Origin: Paludibacter sp.
GTDB lineage: Bacteria; Bacteroidota; Bacteroidia; Bacteroidales; Paludibacteraceae
Length of the DNA stretch: 64,000 nt
Assembly: GCA_031292575.1 (NCBI GenBank)
Contig: JARLGX010000019.1
Span: 1 to 64,000, forward strand
Reading direction: 5' to 3'
Shown: in pieces, positions 38,197 to 45,854 of the stretch
How positions within the stretch are numbered: the first letter of the stretch is position 1
Layout: every line of letters starts with the position of its first letter
Position numbers and translations under genes: made by a program
Notes under the pieces: model-generated
Seen by the model: only the letters and a program-made list of their open reading frames with translations
What the model was told of the DNA's origin: nothing
The model's database searches: none

Positions 38197-38643
38197 ATGA
38201 AACGTATTAACGAATACAAAAAATTATTTAATGTTGAACCTGACACTGACCTTAAAACTCTAAAAACAACATATCGTAATTTAGTAAAAGAATGGCATCC
38301 CGACAAATTCTCGACTAATGATGAGCTTGCTTATGAAGCAGAACAAAAGAGCCGCCAAATTATAGACGGTTACCATTTTTTGGTAAGCATTGCACCTGAA
38401 ACAATTGCGGCAAACGAACCAGAACATATTGTTTCAATTGAATCAGGCCTGGCTGATTTCAAACTCAAAGGACAATTACTGGAAGTTTCATTTATGGATG
38501 GCTCAACATACGAGTATTTCGGTGTTTCAAAAAACATCTATACCCGCCTGATTAATGCAGACAAACAACTCAGGTTTGCCAAACGCAACATTTTTAATTC
38601 ATATCTATATCGTAAGTCAAAGAAAGCTATTGAAGCAGCTTAA
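38197..38643 (+). CDS. J-domain plus KTSC-domain protein
   Basis: The 148-residue protein has an N-terminal DnaJ-like domain with the HPD motif (LVKEWHPDKFS, near residue 34) and a C-terminal KTSC domain (VSFMDGSTYEYFGVSKNIYTRLINADKQLRFAKRNIFNSYLYRK). KTSC domains occur with lysyl-tRNA synthetase and phage proteins and may bind RNA; the role of this combination is not known. The frame is open 35 codons upstream but a promoter element lies there. Confidence 0.82.
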   Translation: MKRINEYKKLFNVEPDTDLKTLKTTYRNLVKEWHPDKFSTNDELAYEAEQKSRQIIDGYHFLVSIAPETIAANEPEHIVSIESGLADFKLKGQLLEVSFMDGSTYEYFGVSKNIYTRLINADKQLRFAKRNIFNSYLYRKSKKAIEAA

Positions 38644-38687
38644 TCCAAATCCAATTGGACATTTTTATTCAGATGGCTTAGTAATTG

Positions 38688-38722
38688 AACAGCAGATTGC
38701 ATTGCTGCAATCTGCTGTTTCT
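38688..38722 (+). terminator. Hairpin terminator, same loop as the carAB terminator
   Basis: AACAGCAGATTGCA (38688-38701) pairs with TGCAATCTGCTGTT across a TTGC loop, followed by TCTCATTTT. The stem differs from that at 37921 but every change is compensated. Confidence 0.7.
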
Positions 38723-38784
38723 CATTTTGAAAAAAAACTATCACCTAATACTAAACAAAATATTTATTTCTATTTGCAAACAAA

Positions 38785-39705
38785 TTATCTGACAGCAGAA
38801 ATCAATGTATTTTTTATCAACAATGAAGTATTAAAATCTATATCAGCTTGCATTGCATAATGATCTGAAAGATTTGAATGTTCCCGTCCTACCATTGCAT
38901 AAAAAGTTTGAACTTTGCGCTCAATACGATTAATCCATTGATCGTTTCTTATCAAAATATAATCAATTACTTTCTTTTTCCCCGATTCTTTTCGTACCAA
39001 CGTATTCTCAATTTCATCATAGGTAAACTTTACATCGCCGGTAATTTCACCATTACGGGCTTCGAGTGTATGGAGCATTAATCTGTAGTTAACATGATCG
39101 TCCATTTCAATATTAAAGTCTCCACAAATAATTTGAGGAATATCCGGATCGAAATACTGGTTCAATAAATGATCCTTAATTTCATTGCACTGTTGTTCCC
39201 TCACTTGATGTAAACTGTCGGCCTGCAAATGTGTGGTAAGCAGTTGAAATTTTGCTCCACGGAACTCACCCCCGAACAGGACGGCACCTTTGCGGGCTAT
39301 CACATCAAATCCCTTGCTTATGCTAAACTCAATCTTATCGGTAAGCGTAAGAGGAATTTTACTTACAACCCACAATCCGCTACTTGTGCGGAAAGGAGTA
39401 TAGCATTTATTTGCAGGTCCGTATTGATAAGGATAGGCTTTTGTGAGGCGTTTTGCCAGAATATTACGGCATTTACTGCTGAATGCTTCCTGAAAAACAA
39501 TTATATGGCAATCGGAATACTGCAACTTTTCGGCAATTGCTTCCGCCCTTTCATCATTGTGGTTAAACAAACTGATGTATGGCAACATGTAAATGTTCCA
39601 ACTTAGAATTTTAAGCGTTTCAGCATCTATAACCTGTCTTTCATTCAATTGTTTGTCCTTACTCGTCGGGTGTATGGTGGTAGGTTGTATCATAAATGGC
39701 AACAT
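38785..39705 (-). CDS. Endonuclease/exonuclease/phosphatase family protein, neutral sphingomyelinase-like
   Basis: The 306-residue protein has the DNase I-like fold motifs: LKILSWNIYMLPY, VFQEAFSS (catalytic E), LTTHLQAD, ICGDFNIEMDD and a final SNLSDHYAMQAD (catalytic D-H). The spacing and SGLWVVSKIPL resemble neutral sphingomyelinases. No signal peptide is seen, so it may act inside the cell or on membrane lipid head groups. Bacteroidetes make sphingolipids, which makes such a substrate plausible but unproven. Confidence 0.8.
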   Translation of the reverse strand: MLPFMIQPTTIHPTSKDKQLNERQVIDAETLKILSWNIYMLPYISLFNHNDERAEAIAEKLQYSDCHIIVFQEAFSSKCRNILAKRLTKAYPYQYGPANKCYTPFRTSSGLWVVSKIPLTLTDKIEFSISKGFDVIARKGAVLFGGEFRGAKFQLLTTHLQADSLHQVREQQCNEIKDHLLNQYFDPDIPQIICGDFNIEMDDHVNYRLMLHTLEARNGEITGDVKFTYDEIENTLVRKESGKKKVIDYILIRNDQWINRIERKVQTFYAMVGREHSNLSDHYAMQADIDFNTSLLIKNTLISAVR

Positions 39706-39829
39706 AAAGGTTTTGTAATTAAGTAAAATAATTACGATTGCAAATAAACAGTAAGTAGTTTACAAAAAGATTAAGAATAAATGACTATTCGGTTAAATCT
39801 GAATCTGGAGTTTTTAGCTATAATTATTG

Positions 39830-39837
39830 TATCTTTG
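39830..39837 (+). promoter_or_regulatory. -7 promoter element (TATCTTTG)
   Basis: TATCTTTG lies 35 bp before the flavodoxin-type reductase gene at 39873. No TTG is found at the best spacing. Confidence 0.5.
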
Positions 39838-39872
39838 CTATTGAAAAAGTTCAAAAGACAAGCGTAAAAAAA

Positions 39873-40508
39873 ATGAAAGTAGTAGCAATAAACGGAAGCC
39901 CACACAAAGAAGGCAATACTTACCATGCATTAAGGTTAGTAGGTTCAAAATTAGAAGAAAACGGTATTGAGTTTGAAATAATCCATGTAGGGCACAAAGC
40001 CGTGAGAGGTTGCATGGGCTGTGGCACGTGCCGGAAAATGCAGAATGAAAAGTGCGTTTATTCCACAGACCCTGTAAATGATTGGATTCAGATAATGAAA
40101 GATGCCGACGGCATTATTATATCTTCGCCGGTATATTATTCGGGCGTGGCGGGAACCATGAAAAGTTTTCTCGATCGGGTGTTTTACGTTTCGGGCAGCA
40201 ACGGAAACTTTTTCCGCCATAAAGTAGGTGCAGCCGTAGTGGCAGTGCGCCGCACAGGTGGCTCTTCCACACTGGACACGCTGAATCATTACCTTGCGTA
40301 TTCCGAAATGATGCTTGCCACTTCCAGTTACTGGAACGTTATACACGGAACTTCACAGGGCGATGCACTACAGGATGCCGAAGGTGTACAGATTATGGAA
40401 ACACTCGGCGAAAATATGGCATGGCAACTCAAGATGCGCCAAATGACCAAAGACACCCTCCCCGCTCCCACCAGAAAACAAAAAGTAATGACAAGTTTTA
40501 TCAGATAA
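39873..40508 (+). CDS. Flavodoxin-family NAD(P)H-dependent oxidoreductase
   Basis: The 211-residue protein opens with the FMN-binding INGSPHKEGNTYHAL loop and continues with CMGCGTCRK, a Cys-rich stretch seen in iron-sulfur flavoproteins of this family, and IIISSPVYYSGVAGTMKSFLDRVF. It probably reduces quinones, nitro compounds or metals with FMN. The cysteines could hold an Fe-S cluster, though the spacing is not fully classical. It is monocistronic. Confidence 0.87.
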   Translation: MKVVAINGSPHKEGNTYHALRLVGSKLEENGIEFEIIHVGHKAVRGCMGCGTCRKMQNEKCVYSTDPVNDWIQIMKDADGIIISSPVYYSGVAGTMKSFLDRVFYVSGSNGNFFRHKVGAAVVAVRRTGGSSTLDTLNHYLAYSEMMLATSSYWNVIHGTSQGDALQDAEGVQIMETLGENMAWQLKMRQMTKDTLPAPTRKQKVMTSFIR

Positions 40509-40587
40509 AATGATACAGCCGGTTGCAACAATGCGATCGGCTGTTATTCTGTGTTTACAATAATAAGACAATAAACATACAGTCCTA

Positions 40588-41133
40588 TTAAATGTAATAG
40601 GGGTCGTCCTTCCAGTTTTCAATGTTCCCATCGATATAAGCACCAATACGCCGGCATTCTTCGTAGTCACGGATAACATGATCGTGAAACCGGGTCTGCC
40701 AAACCGCAGTGCCCTGGGTATGCCGCAACGTATTTATCCGTGCTGTAACAGCCGATTTAAAACCGGCAACAAACGATGATATCGATTTCGGTTCACGATA
40801 TGCAGCGCCATTACCATCACGTCCAACACGCGGATTGGTATCATTCCCATGTAGAGACGCACGGCCGTGCGTCTCTAGGTATGGATCATCGGCATCATTA
40901 GACGCACGGCCGGGCGTCTCTACAATAATGGCGGGATTTTCAATGCGTAATATGGCGTGGATATGGTTAGGCATGATGACGAATGCGTCACAAAATAATT
41001 CCGACCGGATTTCAAATGATTTCTGCCATTTCTCCGCCACTATTTGCCCGCATTCCGACAAATACATTTCTTTATCAACTATACTACCAAACAAAAATTC
41101 GCGGTACGCAGCGTTGATGGTAATAAAATACAA
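40588..41133 (-). CDS. RayT/REP-associated tyrosine transposase, possibly 5'-truncated
   Basis: This protein of about 181 residues belongs to the Y1 (IS200-like) transposases of the RayT type: YFITINAAYREFLFG at the start, HUH motif MPNHIHAIL near residue 57, SSFVAGFKSAVTARIN, VWQTRFHDHVIRDYEE and AYIDGNIENW with the candidate nucleophilic Tyr. There is no ATG start; only a TTG, and a TAA closes the frame 11 codons upstream. A 40-residue Gly/Arg/Asp-rich insert (about 68-108) is encoded by two REP palindromes. No terminal inverted repeats of an IS are seen. Confidence 0.82.
   Translation of the reverse strand: MYFITINAAYREFLFGSIVDKEMYLSECGQIVAEKWQKSFEIRSELFCDAFVIMPNHIHAILRIENPAIIVETPGRASNDADDPYLETHGRASLHGNDTNPRVGRDGNGAAYREPKSISSFVAGFKSAVTARINTLRHTQGTAVWQTRFHDHVIRDYEECRRIGAYIDGNIENWKDDPYYI
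40851..40924. repeat. Inverted pair of GTAG-type REP palindromes inside the rayT frame
   Basis: The first is a perfect palindrome (40852-40877) with arm TAGAGACGCACGG and 5' GTAG on the plus strand. The second (40900-40923) has arm AGACGCACGG with one mismatch and its GTAG on the minus strand. The GTAG tetranucleotides face outward, the arrangement of a BIME. Both are in frame with the transposase. Confidence 0.8.
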
Positions 41134-41218
41134 TCTCTCACTGCCTATAAGCCCAAGCCTGTATTAATATGTTTAGTCTAAATTTAATAGGTGCTTTAAT
41201 AATTCAGATTTTCTTTAG

Positions 41219-41226
41219 TATATTTG
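41219..41226 (+). promoter_or_regulatory. -7 promoter element (TATATTTG) of the Septu-like operon
   Basis: TATATTTG matches TAnnTTTG and lies 28 bp before the ATG at 41254, ruling out the TTG at 41224 as start. Confidence 0.55.
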
Positions 41227-41253
41227 CACTTCAATATATTTAAAATAAAAGTT

Positions 41254-42501
41254 ATGAGCTACTTCCTGACAAACATTCACGTCAACAAGATTTTTCATCT
41301 CGAAAATTTTGATATTCCATTAGAGAATGACAGTCTGAAACATTTGATTATAACCGGTAAAAATGGTAGTGGAAAAACTATATTGCTAAATGCTATTGTG
41401 GAGTTTTTAGATAAGATTAAGTCTGATAATAGTTTATCATTTCTTTCCTATAAGGAATATTTAAGAAACCATATTCAAAGTTTAGAAGGAATTAGGAAGA
41501 ATAACCCTAACGCAACTGATATACCTCAACGGGAGGAAATTATTAGAAATTTTGAAAATCAAATAAATAATACTTTTGGAAAAGTGGAACTGACCTTTAA
41601 TAATATTGTAGATATTTCCAAAGCAAGCCAACAAGGTAACTTTATCTTTGCCTTTTATGCAGCCGATAGAAAAACAAATATAATTGAACCAATAAATCCA
41701 ACAAAACCTACTTATCGAATTTCTTATGAAATTAAGAACGATAGAATGGTTGATCAGTTTCTCAACTTTCTGGTTGATTTAAAGGTTCAAGAAGCCTTGG
41801 CAAGAAATGAAAAGATGCTTACGGATGCTGATGAGATTAAGGCTTGGTTTGAAAACTTTGAGCAATTATTGAAAGAGATATTCCAAAATCAAAACATAAA
41901 GTTGGAGTTCGATTACAAAGACTATAGTTTTTACATTCTCGATAATCAGAAAAAATTTAAATTCAATCAATTATCAGATGGTTATTCTGCAATTATAGAT
42001 ATTGTTGCCGATTTAATATTGAAGATGCAAGAGAAAACCTCACCTAACAGGGAATATCTGAAACATGGAATTGTTATCATTGACGAAATAGAAACGCACC
42101 TGCATTTAGAACTACAACGGCTAATCTTACCCATGCTTACACGCATATTTCCGAATATTCAGTTTATCGTAACAACTCATTCGCCATTTATACTGAACTC
42201 GCTTACAAATGCTGTTGCTTTTGATTTAGAGAATCGCGAAAAGCTGGAAGACCTGACCGAATACTCTTACGAAGCTTTATCTGAAGGTTATTTCGGTGTC
42301 AAGTCAGAGTCAAGTTATCTGGAAATTCGATTTGACAAATTCAAAGAATTGGCAATTAAAGAAACACTGACTGTTGGCGAAAAAGCAGAACTTCTGGAAC
42401 TTATTAAAGAATTCAACGACGTTTCCGAAGTTGTGTCTCCACAAATAAAGGCTGAATATCTTAGCATAAAATTAACTGCAAAAAACATAGTTAGTTTATG
42501 A
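41254..42501 (+). CDS. Septu-like AAA/ABC-type ATPase (PtuA-like)
   Basis: The 415-residue ATPase has Walker A GKNGSGKT (35-42), an ABC/SMC-type core with QLSDGYSAIIDIVADLI (signature-like), Walker B IVIIDEIETHLH, and an H-loop FIVTTHSPFIL. A helical insert lies between. Its last codons overlap the HNH gene by an ATGA. An SMC-like ATPase followed directly by a small HNH protein is the layout of the Septu anti-phage system (PtuA/PtuB) and of the effector pair in some retrons; no reverse transcriptase is present here. Confidence 0.85.
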   Translation: MSYFLTNIHVNKIFHLENFDIPLENDSLKHLIITGKNGSGKTILLNAIVEFLDKIKSDNSLSFLSYKEYLRNHIQSLEGIRKNNPNATDIPQREEIIRNFENQINNTFGKVELTFNNIVDISKASQQGNFIFAFYAADRKTNIIEPINPTKPTYRISYEIKNDRMVDQFLNFLVDLKVQEALARNEKMLTDADEIKAWFENFEQLLKEIFQNQNIKLEFDYKDYSFYILDNQKKFKFNQLSDGYSAIIDIVADLILKMQEKTSPNREYLKHGIVIIDEIETHLHLELQRLILPMLTRIFPNIQFIVTTHSPFILNSLTNAVAFDLENREKLEDLTEYSYEALSEGYFGVKSESSYLEIRFDKFKELAIKETLTVGEKAELLELIKEFNDVSEVVSPQIKAEYLSIKLTAKNIVSL

Positions 42502-43148
42502 TAAGAGTTGCCAAAAGTGCCGTTGTTCCACATTCATTATTAGTTGTTGGCAATACCAAATACAATCATCAGGATGTTCAAAAACAGCTGATTGAAGACC
42601 ACAAAAGCAAGTGCTATTTATGCGAGAGAACTCTTGTAACTGATTATGAAATTGAGCATCTAAGACCTTCAGCAAAAAATAATCAGAAACTAAAAACGTC
42701 ATGGAGCAATTTGTTTCTTTCTTGTGGATATTGCAACAAGAAAAAGCTTCATCATTTTGATAATATTTTAAATCCGTCGCTTCATAATATAGAAGAAATT
42801 ATTCTGTGCAATTTAGCTACGACTAAAAGTGTATCTTTTAGTTCTAATATGTCAGGTAATTTTCAGGTAGCTGAAACAATAGCATTATTGACTCGAATTT
42901 TTAATGGTACTGGTAAAATCAGACAAATTAAGGAAGAACAGTTTTACGAATACTTCCTTAGTAGAATGAATAATTTCTACTCTTCACTTGATAAATATAT
43001 TTCTGCTAAAACACCTGAAAACAAAGCTATAATGATTGAAGAGTTAGAGATTAAGCAAGAGTTTCTCGCATTCAAATATCATATATTGAAGCAAAGACAA
43101 GATTTGTTTGATGAATTTACACCCTATATGGTTTGGAATAAAGTCTAA
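42498..43148 (+). CDS. Septu-like HNH endonuclease (PtuB-like)
   Basis: The 216-residue protein holds an HNH-type core with zinc ligands: CYLC (C39, C42), EIEHLRP (H54), WSNLFLSCGYCNKKK (N71, C76, C79) and a final DNILNPS. The pattern matches the TIGR02646/PtuB type. The start overlaps the ATPase stop by 4 bp, so the two are translationally coupled. The C-terminal 110 residues are helical. Nuclease action on nucleic acid during phage infection is inferred from the family. Confidence 0.85.
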   Translation: MIRVAKSAVVPHSLLVVGNTKYNHQDVQKQLIEDHKSKCYLCERTLVTDYEIEHLRPSAKNNQKLKTSWSNLFLSCGYCNKKKLHHFDNILNPSLHNIEEIILCNLATTKSVSFSSNMSGNFQVAETIALLTRIFNGTGKIRQIKEEQFYEYFLSRMNNFYSSLDKYISAKTPENKAIMIEELEIKQEFLAFKYHILKQRQDLFDEFTPYMVWNKV

Positions 43149-43185
43149 AAATAAAAGTTTCCCAAATTAGCTACACATATTCAGC

Positions 43186-43213
43186 GGCTGAATCTCCCCA
43201 CAGAAGTTCAGCC
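43186..43213 (+). terminator. Stem-loop after the Septu-like operon
   Basis: GGCTGAA (43186-43192) pairs with TTCAGCC (43207-43213). It is followed by TTTCCCCCC, not a clean T-run, so termination may be partial and transcription could enter the hairpin array. Confidence 0.45.
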
Positions 43214-43221
43214 TTTCCCCC

Positions 43222-43445
43222 CTCACCGCCCCGAGCATTTACCCCCTTTTTTAAGATTCAAGCTACCGCCCCGGGCGGAAGCATGAGTTGGAATGAATTT
43301 GCCCAACCGCTCCGAGCGGATGCTCGCCCTAAAATGAATTCACGATTTCGCTCCGAGCGAAAGCTCCCTTTCAAATGATTTTGACCTTTCGCTCGGGGCG
43401 ATTGGTCGCTTCGGAAAAATTTCTACATTTCGCCCGGAGCGGAAA
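43222..43445. repeat. Array of six GC-rich hairpin units with 41-bp period
   Basis: Palindromic cores CGCCCCGAGCA, CGCCCCGGGCG, CGCTCCGAGCG (twice), CGCTCGGGGCG and CGCCCGGAGCG start at 43227, 43267, 43308, 43349, 43390 and 43431. Spacing is 40 and then 41 bp four times. Flanking bases co-vary: CC..GG in one unit, TTT..AAA in others. Between cores, AATGAATTT-like bases recur, so whole 41-bp units were duplicated and diverged. The array is strikingly GC-rich against an AT-rich background and lies 160 bp before the DUF6261 gene. Confidence 0.85.
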
Positions 43446-43554
43446 CCCTTTGTTAATCGAGACTGTAGAAATAGCAGTATATATTCACGAAAAATAAATG
43501 TATAATGTACAAAATATTTTTCCTATTTGTGGTTAAGTTTTCAGAATTTATATA

Positions 43555-43562
43555 TATTTTTG
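43555..43562 (+). promoter_or_regulatory. -7 promoter element (TATTTTTG) of the DUF6261 gene
   Basis: TATTTTTG lies 43 bp before the ATG at 43606. TTTG at 43526-43529 is 25 bp upstream, a little far for a -33 element. It would start the DUF6261 transcript downstream of the hairpin array. Confidence 0.45.
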
Positions 43563-43605
43563 TGTTATTAATTTTCTATTATTAACCAATACATTTAAAT
43601 TTTTT

Positions 43606-44370
43606 ATGAAAGTCACTATTATTCGCGTACAGCTTAGTCATCTGTGGAACAGTGAGTATTGTATGTTTGTTAGTCAGATTGTTGCTATTTTTCTAAAATT
43701 TAATGCCGAAACTTTACATCTGAAAAAGGCATTTGACAGGGTGTTGGCACTAATGCCCGAGATTACAAAAATTAAAGCTCAAGAGTTGGGTAATGCCATC
43801 AGCAACCAGCTGGCCGACCTGAACACCGAACGCCGGACGTTGATTAAATCGATCATGGATCAGGTAACAACTTTTGGAAAACTGAGCATTCCTTCAATGG
43901 CTCAGAATGTGGTGGTGATGAACCGTTTTCTGGATAAACACGGCAGGGATATTGGCGATATAAACTATAACGACAATACAAAACGATTCAATGATTTGCT
44001 GGCCGACTATGATGGCAATGCCGAAGTTCAGGCAGCTGCAACAGCTATGCAATTTTCTATTTTATTCAACCATTTGCGGGAAATTAATACTCAGTTTGCC
44101 ACACTGTATATGCAACGTAGCGACGAAGATTCATCTGTTGAGGTGGTAGATGCACATCAAATTCGTTCTGAAACAGACAAGGCTTTGACTGCTTTTTACG
44201 ATGCTTTTGAATTTTGCAGTACCGAATATGAAGACCAAGACTACCAGACTCCGGCCGATAAAATGAATGACATAATTTCGCACTACAAAACCCAGCTGAA
44301 AGCCCGCCAGACACGCAGGCATACTGGTGAGCAAGTTCATACCGAAGCTCCGATAACTGCTGCTTCCTAA
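43606..44370 (+). CDS. DUF6261 family protein
   Basis: The 254-residue, mostly helical and charged protein shows the DUF6261 pattern: a short N-terminal RVQLSHLWNSEYCMFVSQ, then DRVLALMPEITKIKAQELGNAISNQLADLNTERRTLIKSIMDQVTTF and FNDLLADYDG..VQAAATAMQFSILFNHLREINTQFATLYMQR, with TPADKMNDIISHYKTQLKAR at the end. The family is, as far as I know, restricted to Bacteroidetes and of unknown function. It sits alone between the hairpin array and a strong terminator. Confidence 0.78.
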   Translation: MKVTIIRVQLSHLWNSEYCMFVSQIVAIFLKFNAETLHLKKAFDRVLALMPEITKIKAQELGNAISNQLADLNTERRTLIKSIMDQVTTFGKLSIPSMAQNVVVMNRFLDKHGRDIGDINYNDNTKRFNDLLADYDGNAEVQAAATAMQFSILFNHLREINTQFATLYMQRSDEDSSVEVVDAHQIRSETDKALTAFYDAFEFCSTEYEDQDYQTPADKMNDIISHYKTQLKARQTRRHTGEQVHTEAPITAAS

Positions 44371-44407
44371 CAAAGTCTCTCTTCAAATTCATTATATTTA
44401 AATTGCG

Positions 44408-44442
44408 AACGGCCGACACCTCAGGGTATCGGCCGTTATTAT
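44408..44442 (+). terminator. Rho-independent terminator of the DUF6261 gene
   Basis: AACGGCCGA (44408-44416) pairs with TCGGCCGTT (44429-44437), followed by ATTATT. Confidence 0.75.
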
Positions 44443-44765
44443 TCAACCTTCCCTAAGTTTCCAAACGTAAAGAAAATCATTCTATTTCCTACTTAATACG
44501 CATCAATCTACCGTTTAACGTTTTCATGTATATTCATCCCCAATAGGGTGTAATTCTAAACTGCAGTTTATTTATTATTTCGTCTGCAACCACTGTAAGC
44601 AATAAGTACTATCGGAATCTTTCGATTCAGATAATGCTTATTTCTTAAAAGTTATTTACAAATTCTTCGTTACAGAACCTTATCAATGTTTGATTGTTAT
44701 AAACGTCAATAAAGCAATTATTTAAAACCATTCTATATAATATTGATTGTTCAAATATAATAAAT
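44443..44765. other. Gene-free gap before the dehydrogenase operon
   Basis: No coding frame is credible here. A nested hairpin at 44596-44640 has outer arms TAAGCA/TGCTTA and an inner GAATC-TTTC-GATTC; its role is unclear. The promoter of the E1 alpha gene should lie here but no TAnnTTTG is obvious. Confidence 0.45.
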
Positions 44766-45854
44766 ATGATTTTTAACGATTTTGATCCAAAGGAAGATAA
44801 GATATTCAGAGTAATCGACAACGAGGGCAAGGTTATAAACAAGAACCTAATGCCTGATTTGGATGACGAAACAGTTATTCAGGCATATAAGCATATGCTT
44901 TTTTTTCGTGCCGCCGACGAAATGGCTGTTTCTTATCAGCGTCAGGGGCGCATGTACACGTATCCGCCATGTATTGGTCACGAAGCCATTCACGCAGCAG
45001 CAGGGATGATTATCAGAGATCAGGACTGGCTTGCACCGGCTTTCCGCGAAGTTGGGATAATGCTTTTGAAAGGTGTAACTATGAAGGAGATCTTTCTCTA
45101 TTACATGGGAAACGAGGAAGGCAGTAACTTTAAAAAAGCAAACCATGTATTGCCCATTAGTATTTCTATCGGCTCACAATATTTACACGCCACGGGCATT
45201 GGTTATTCGGTTAAACACCAGAGAAAAGATGAGATTGTTTTCACGTCAATTGGCGATGGAGGAACATCGGAAGGTGATTTTAGCGAAGCACTTAATTTTG
45301 CCGGGTTATGGAAAGTGCCGGTAATTTATACAATTCAGAATAATCAATATGCAATTTCTGTTCCCGTTCGAAATCAAACAAATGCTGTAAATCTGGCCAT
45401 AAAATCATACGGTTTCGGTATACCCGGAGTAAAAGTGGATGGTAATGACTTCTTTGCCATGTATGCCACTTACAAAGAAGCTACTGAATATGCCAGAGCC
45501 GGAAAAGGAGCAGTCTTGATAGAAGCATTAACCTACCGAAAAGGTGCACATACAACATCGGATGACCCGACAAAATACCGCACAAAAGAAGAAGAACTGG
45601 AATGGGCAAAAACAGATCCAATGATTCGACTAAAAAAATACATGGATAATAAAGGTATCTGGAAAGAAAATGAAGAAGAATTAATTGAAAAATACAAACT
45701 GGAAGTGGATAAACAATTTGAAGAAGCCGAAAATATGGCTCCCTATAAATTAGAAGATGTTTTCAACTATATGTATGTGGATATGCCCGATGATTTAAAA
45801 AGGCAAAAAACAGATTATGAACAATTTCTAACATGGAAGGAGAGCAAAAAATGA
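44766..45854 (+). CDS. 2-oxoacid dehydrogenase E1 component, alpha subunit (pyruvate/branched-chain)
   Basis: The 362-residue protein has the E1 alpha layout of heterotetrameric dehydrogenases: GRMYTYPPCIGHEAIHAAAGM, the TPP motif GDGGTSEGDFSEALNFAGLWKVPVIYTIQNNQYAI, and TYRKGAHTTSDDPTKYRT (phosphorylation-loop region). It resembles Firmicute PdhA and BfmBAA; pyruvate or branched-chain 2-oxoacids are both possible. It leads a compact operon with E1 beta, E2 and E3. Confidence 0.92.
   Translation: MIFNDFDPKEDKIFRVIDNEGKVINKNLMPDLDDETVIQAYKHMLFFRAADEMAVSYQRQGRMYTYPPCIGHEAIHAAAGMIIRDQDWLAPAFREVGIMLLKGVTMKEIFLYYMGNEEGSNFKKANHVLPISISIGSQYLHATGIGYSVKHQRKDEIVFTSIGDGGTSEGDFSEALNFAGLWKVPVIYTIQNNQYAISVPVRNQTNAVNLAIKSYGFGIPGVKVDGNDFFAMYATYKEATEYARAGKGAVLIEALTYRKGAHTTSDDPTKYRTKEEELEWAKTDPMIRLKKYMDNKGIWKENEEELIEKYKLEVDKQFEEAENMAPYKLEDVFNYMYVDMPDDLKRQKTDYEQFLTWKESKK

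Noticed and set aside
40588-41133. Intact IS200/IS605 insertion sequence
   Set aside because: No IS end hairpins or accessory tnpB gene are seen, the start codon is missing and the protein fits the RayT branch.
41254-43148. Retron with ATPase/HNH effectors
   Set aside because: No reverse transcriptase gene or msr/msd-like structure is found upstream; the flanking genes are RayT and the hairpin array.
43222-43445. CRISPR array
   Set aside because: Units are regular (41 bp) but the conserved part is only about 17 bp and varies between units; the stretches between them resemble each other, unlike spacers; no cas genes are nearby.
44443-44765. Possible small RNA or gene before the dehydrogenase operon
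   Set aside because: Only one weak nested hairpin was found, without promoter or terminator signals around it.
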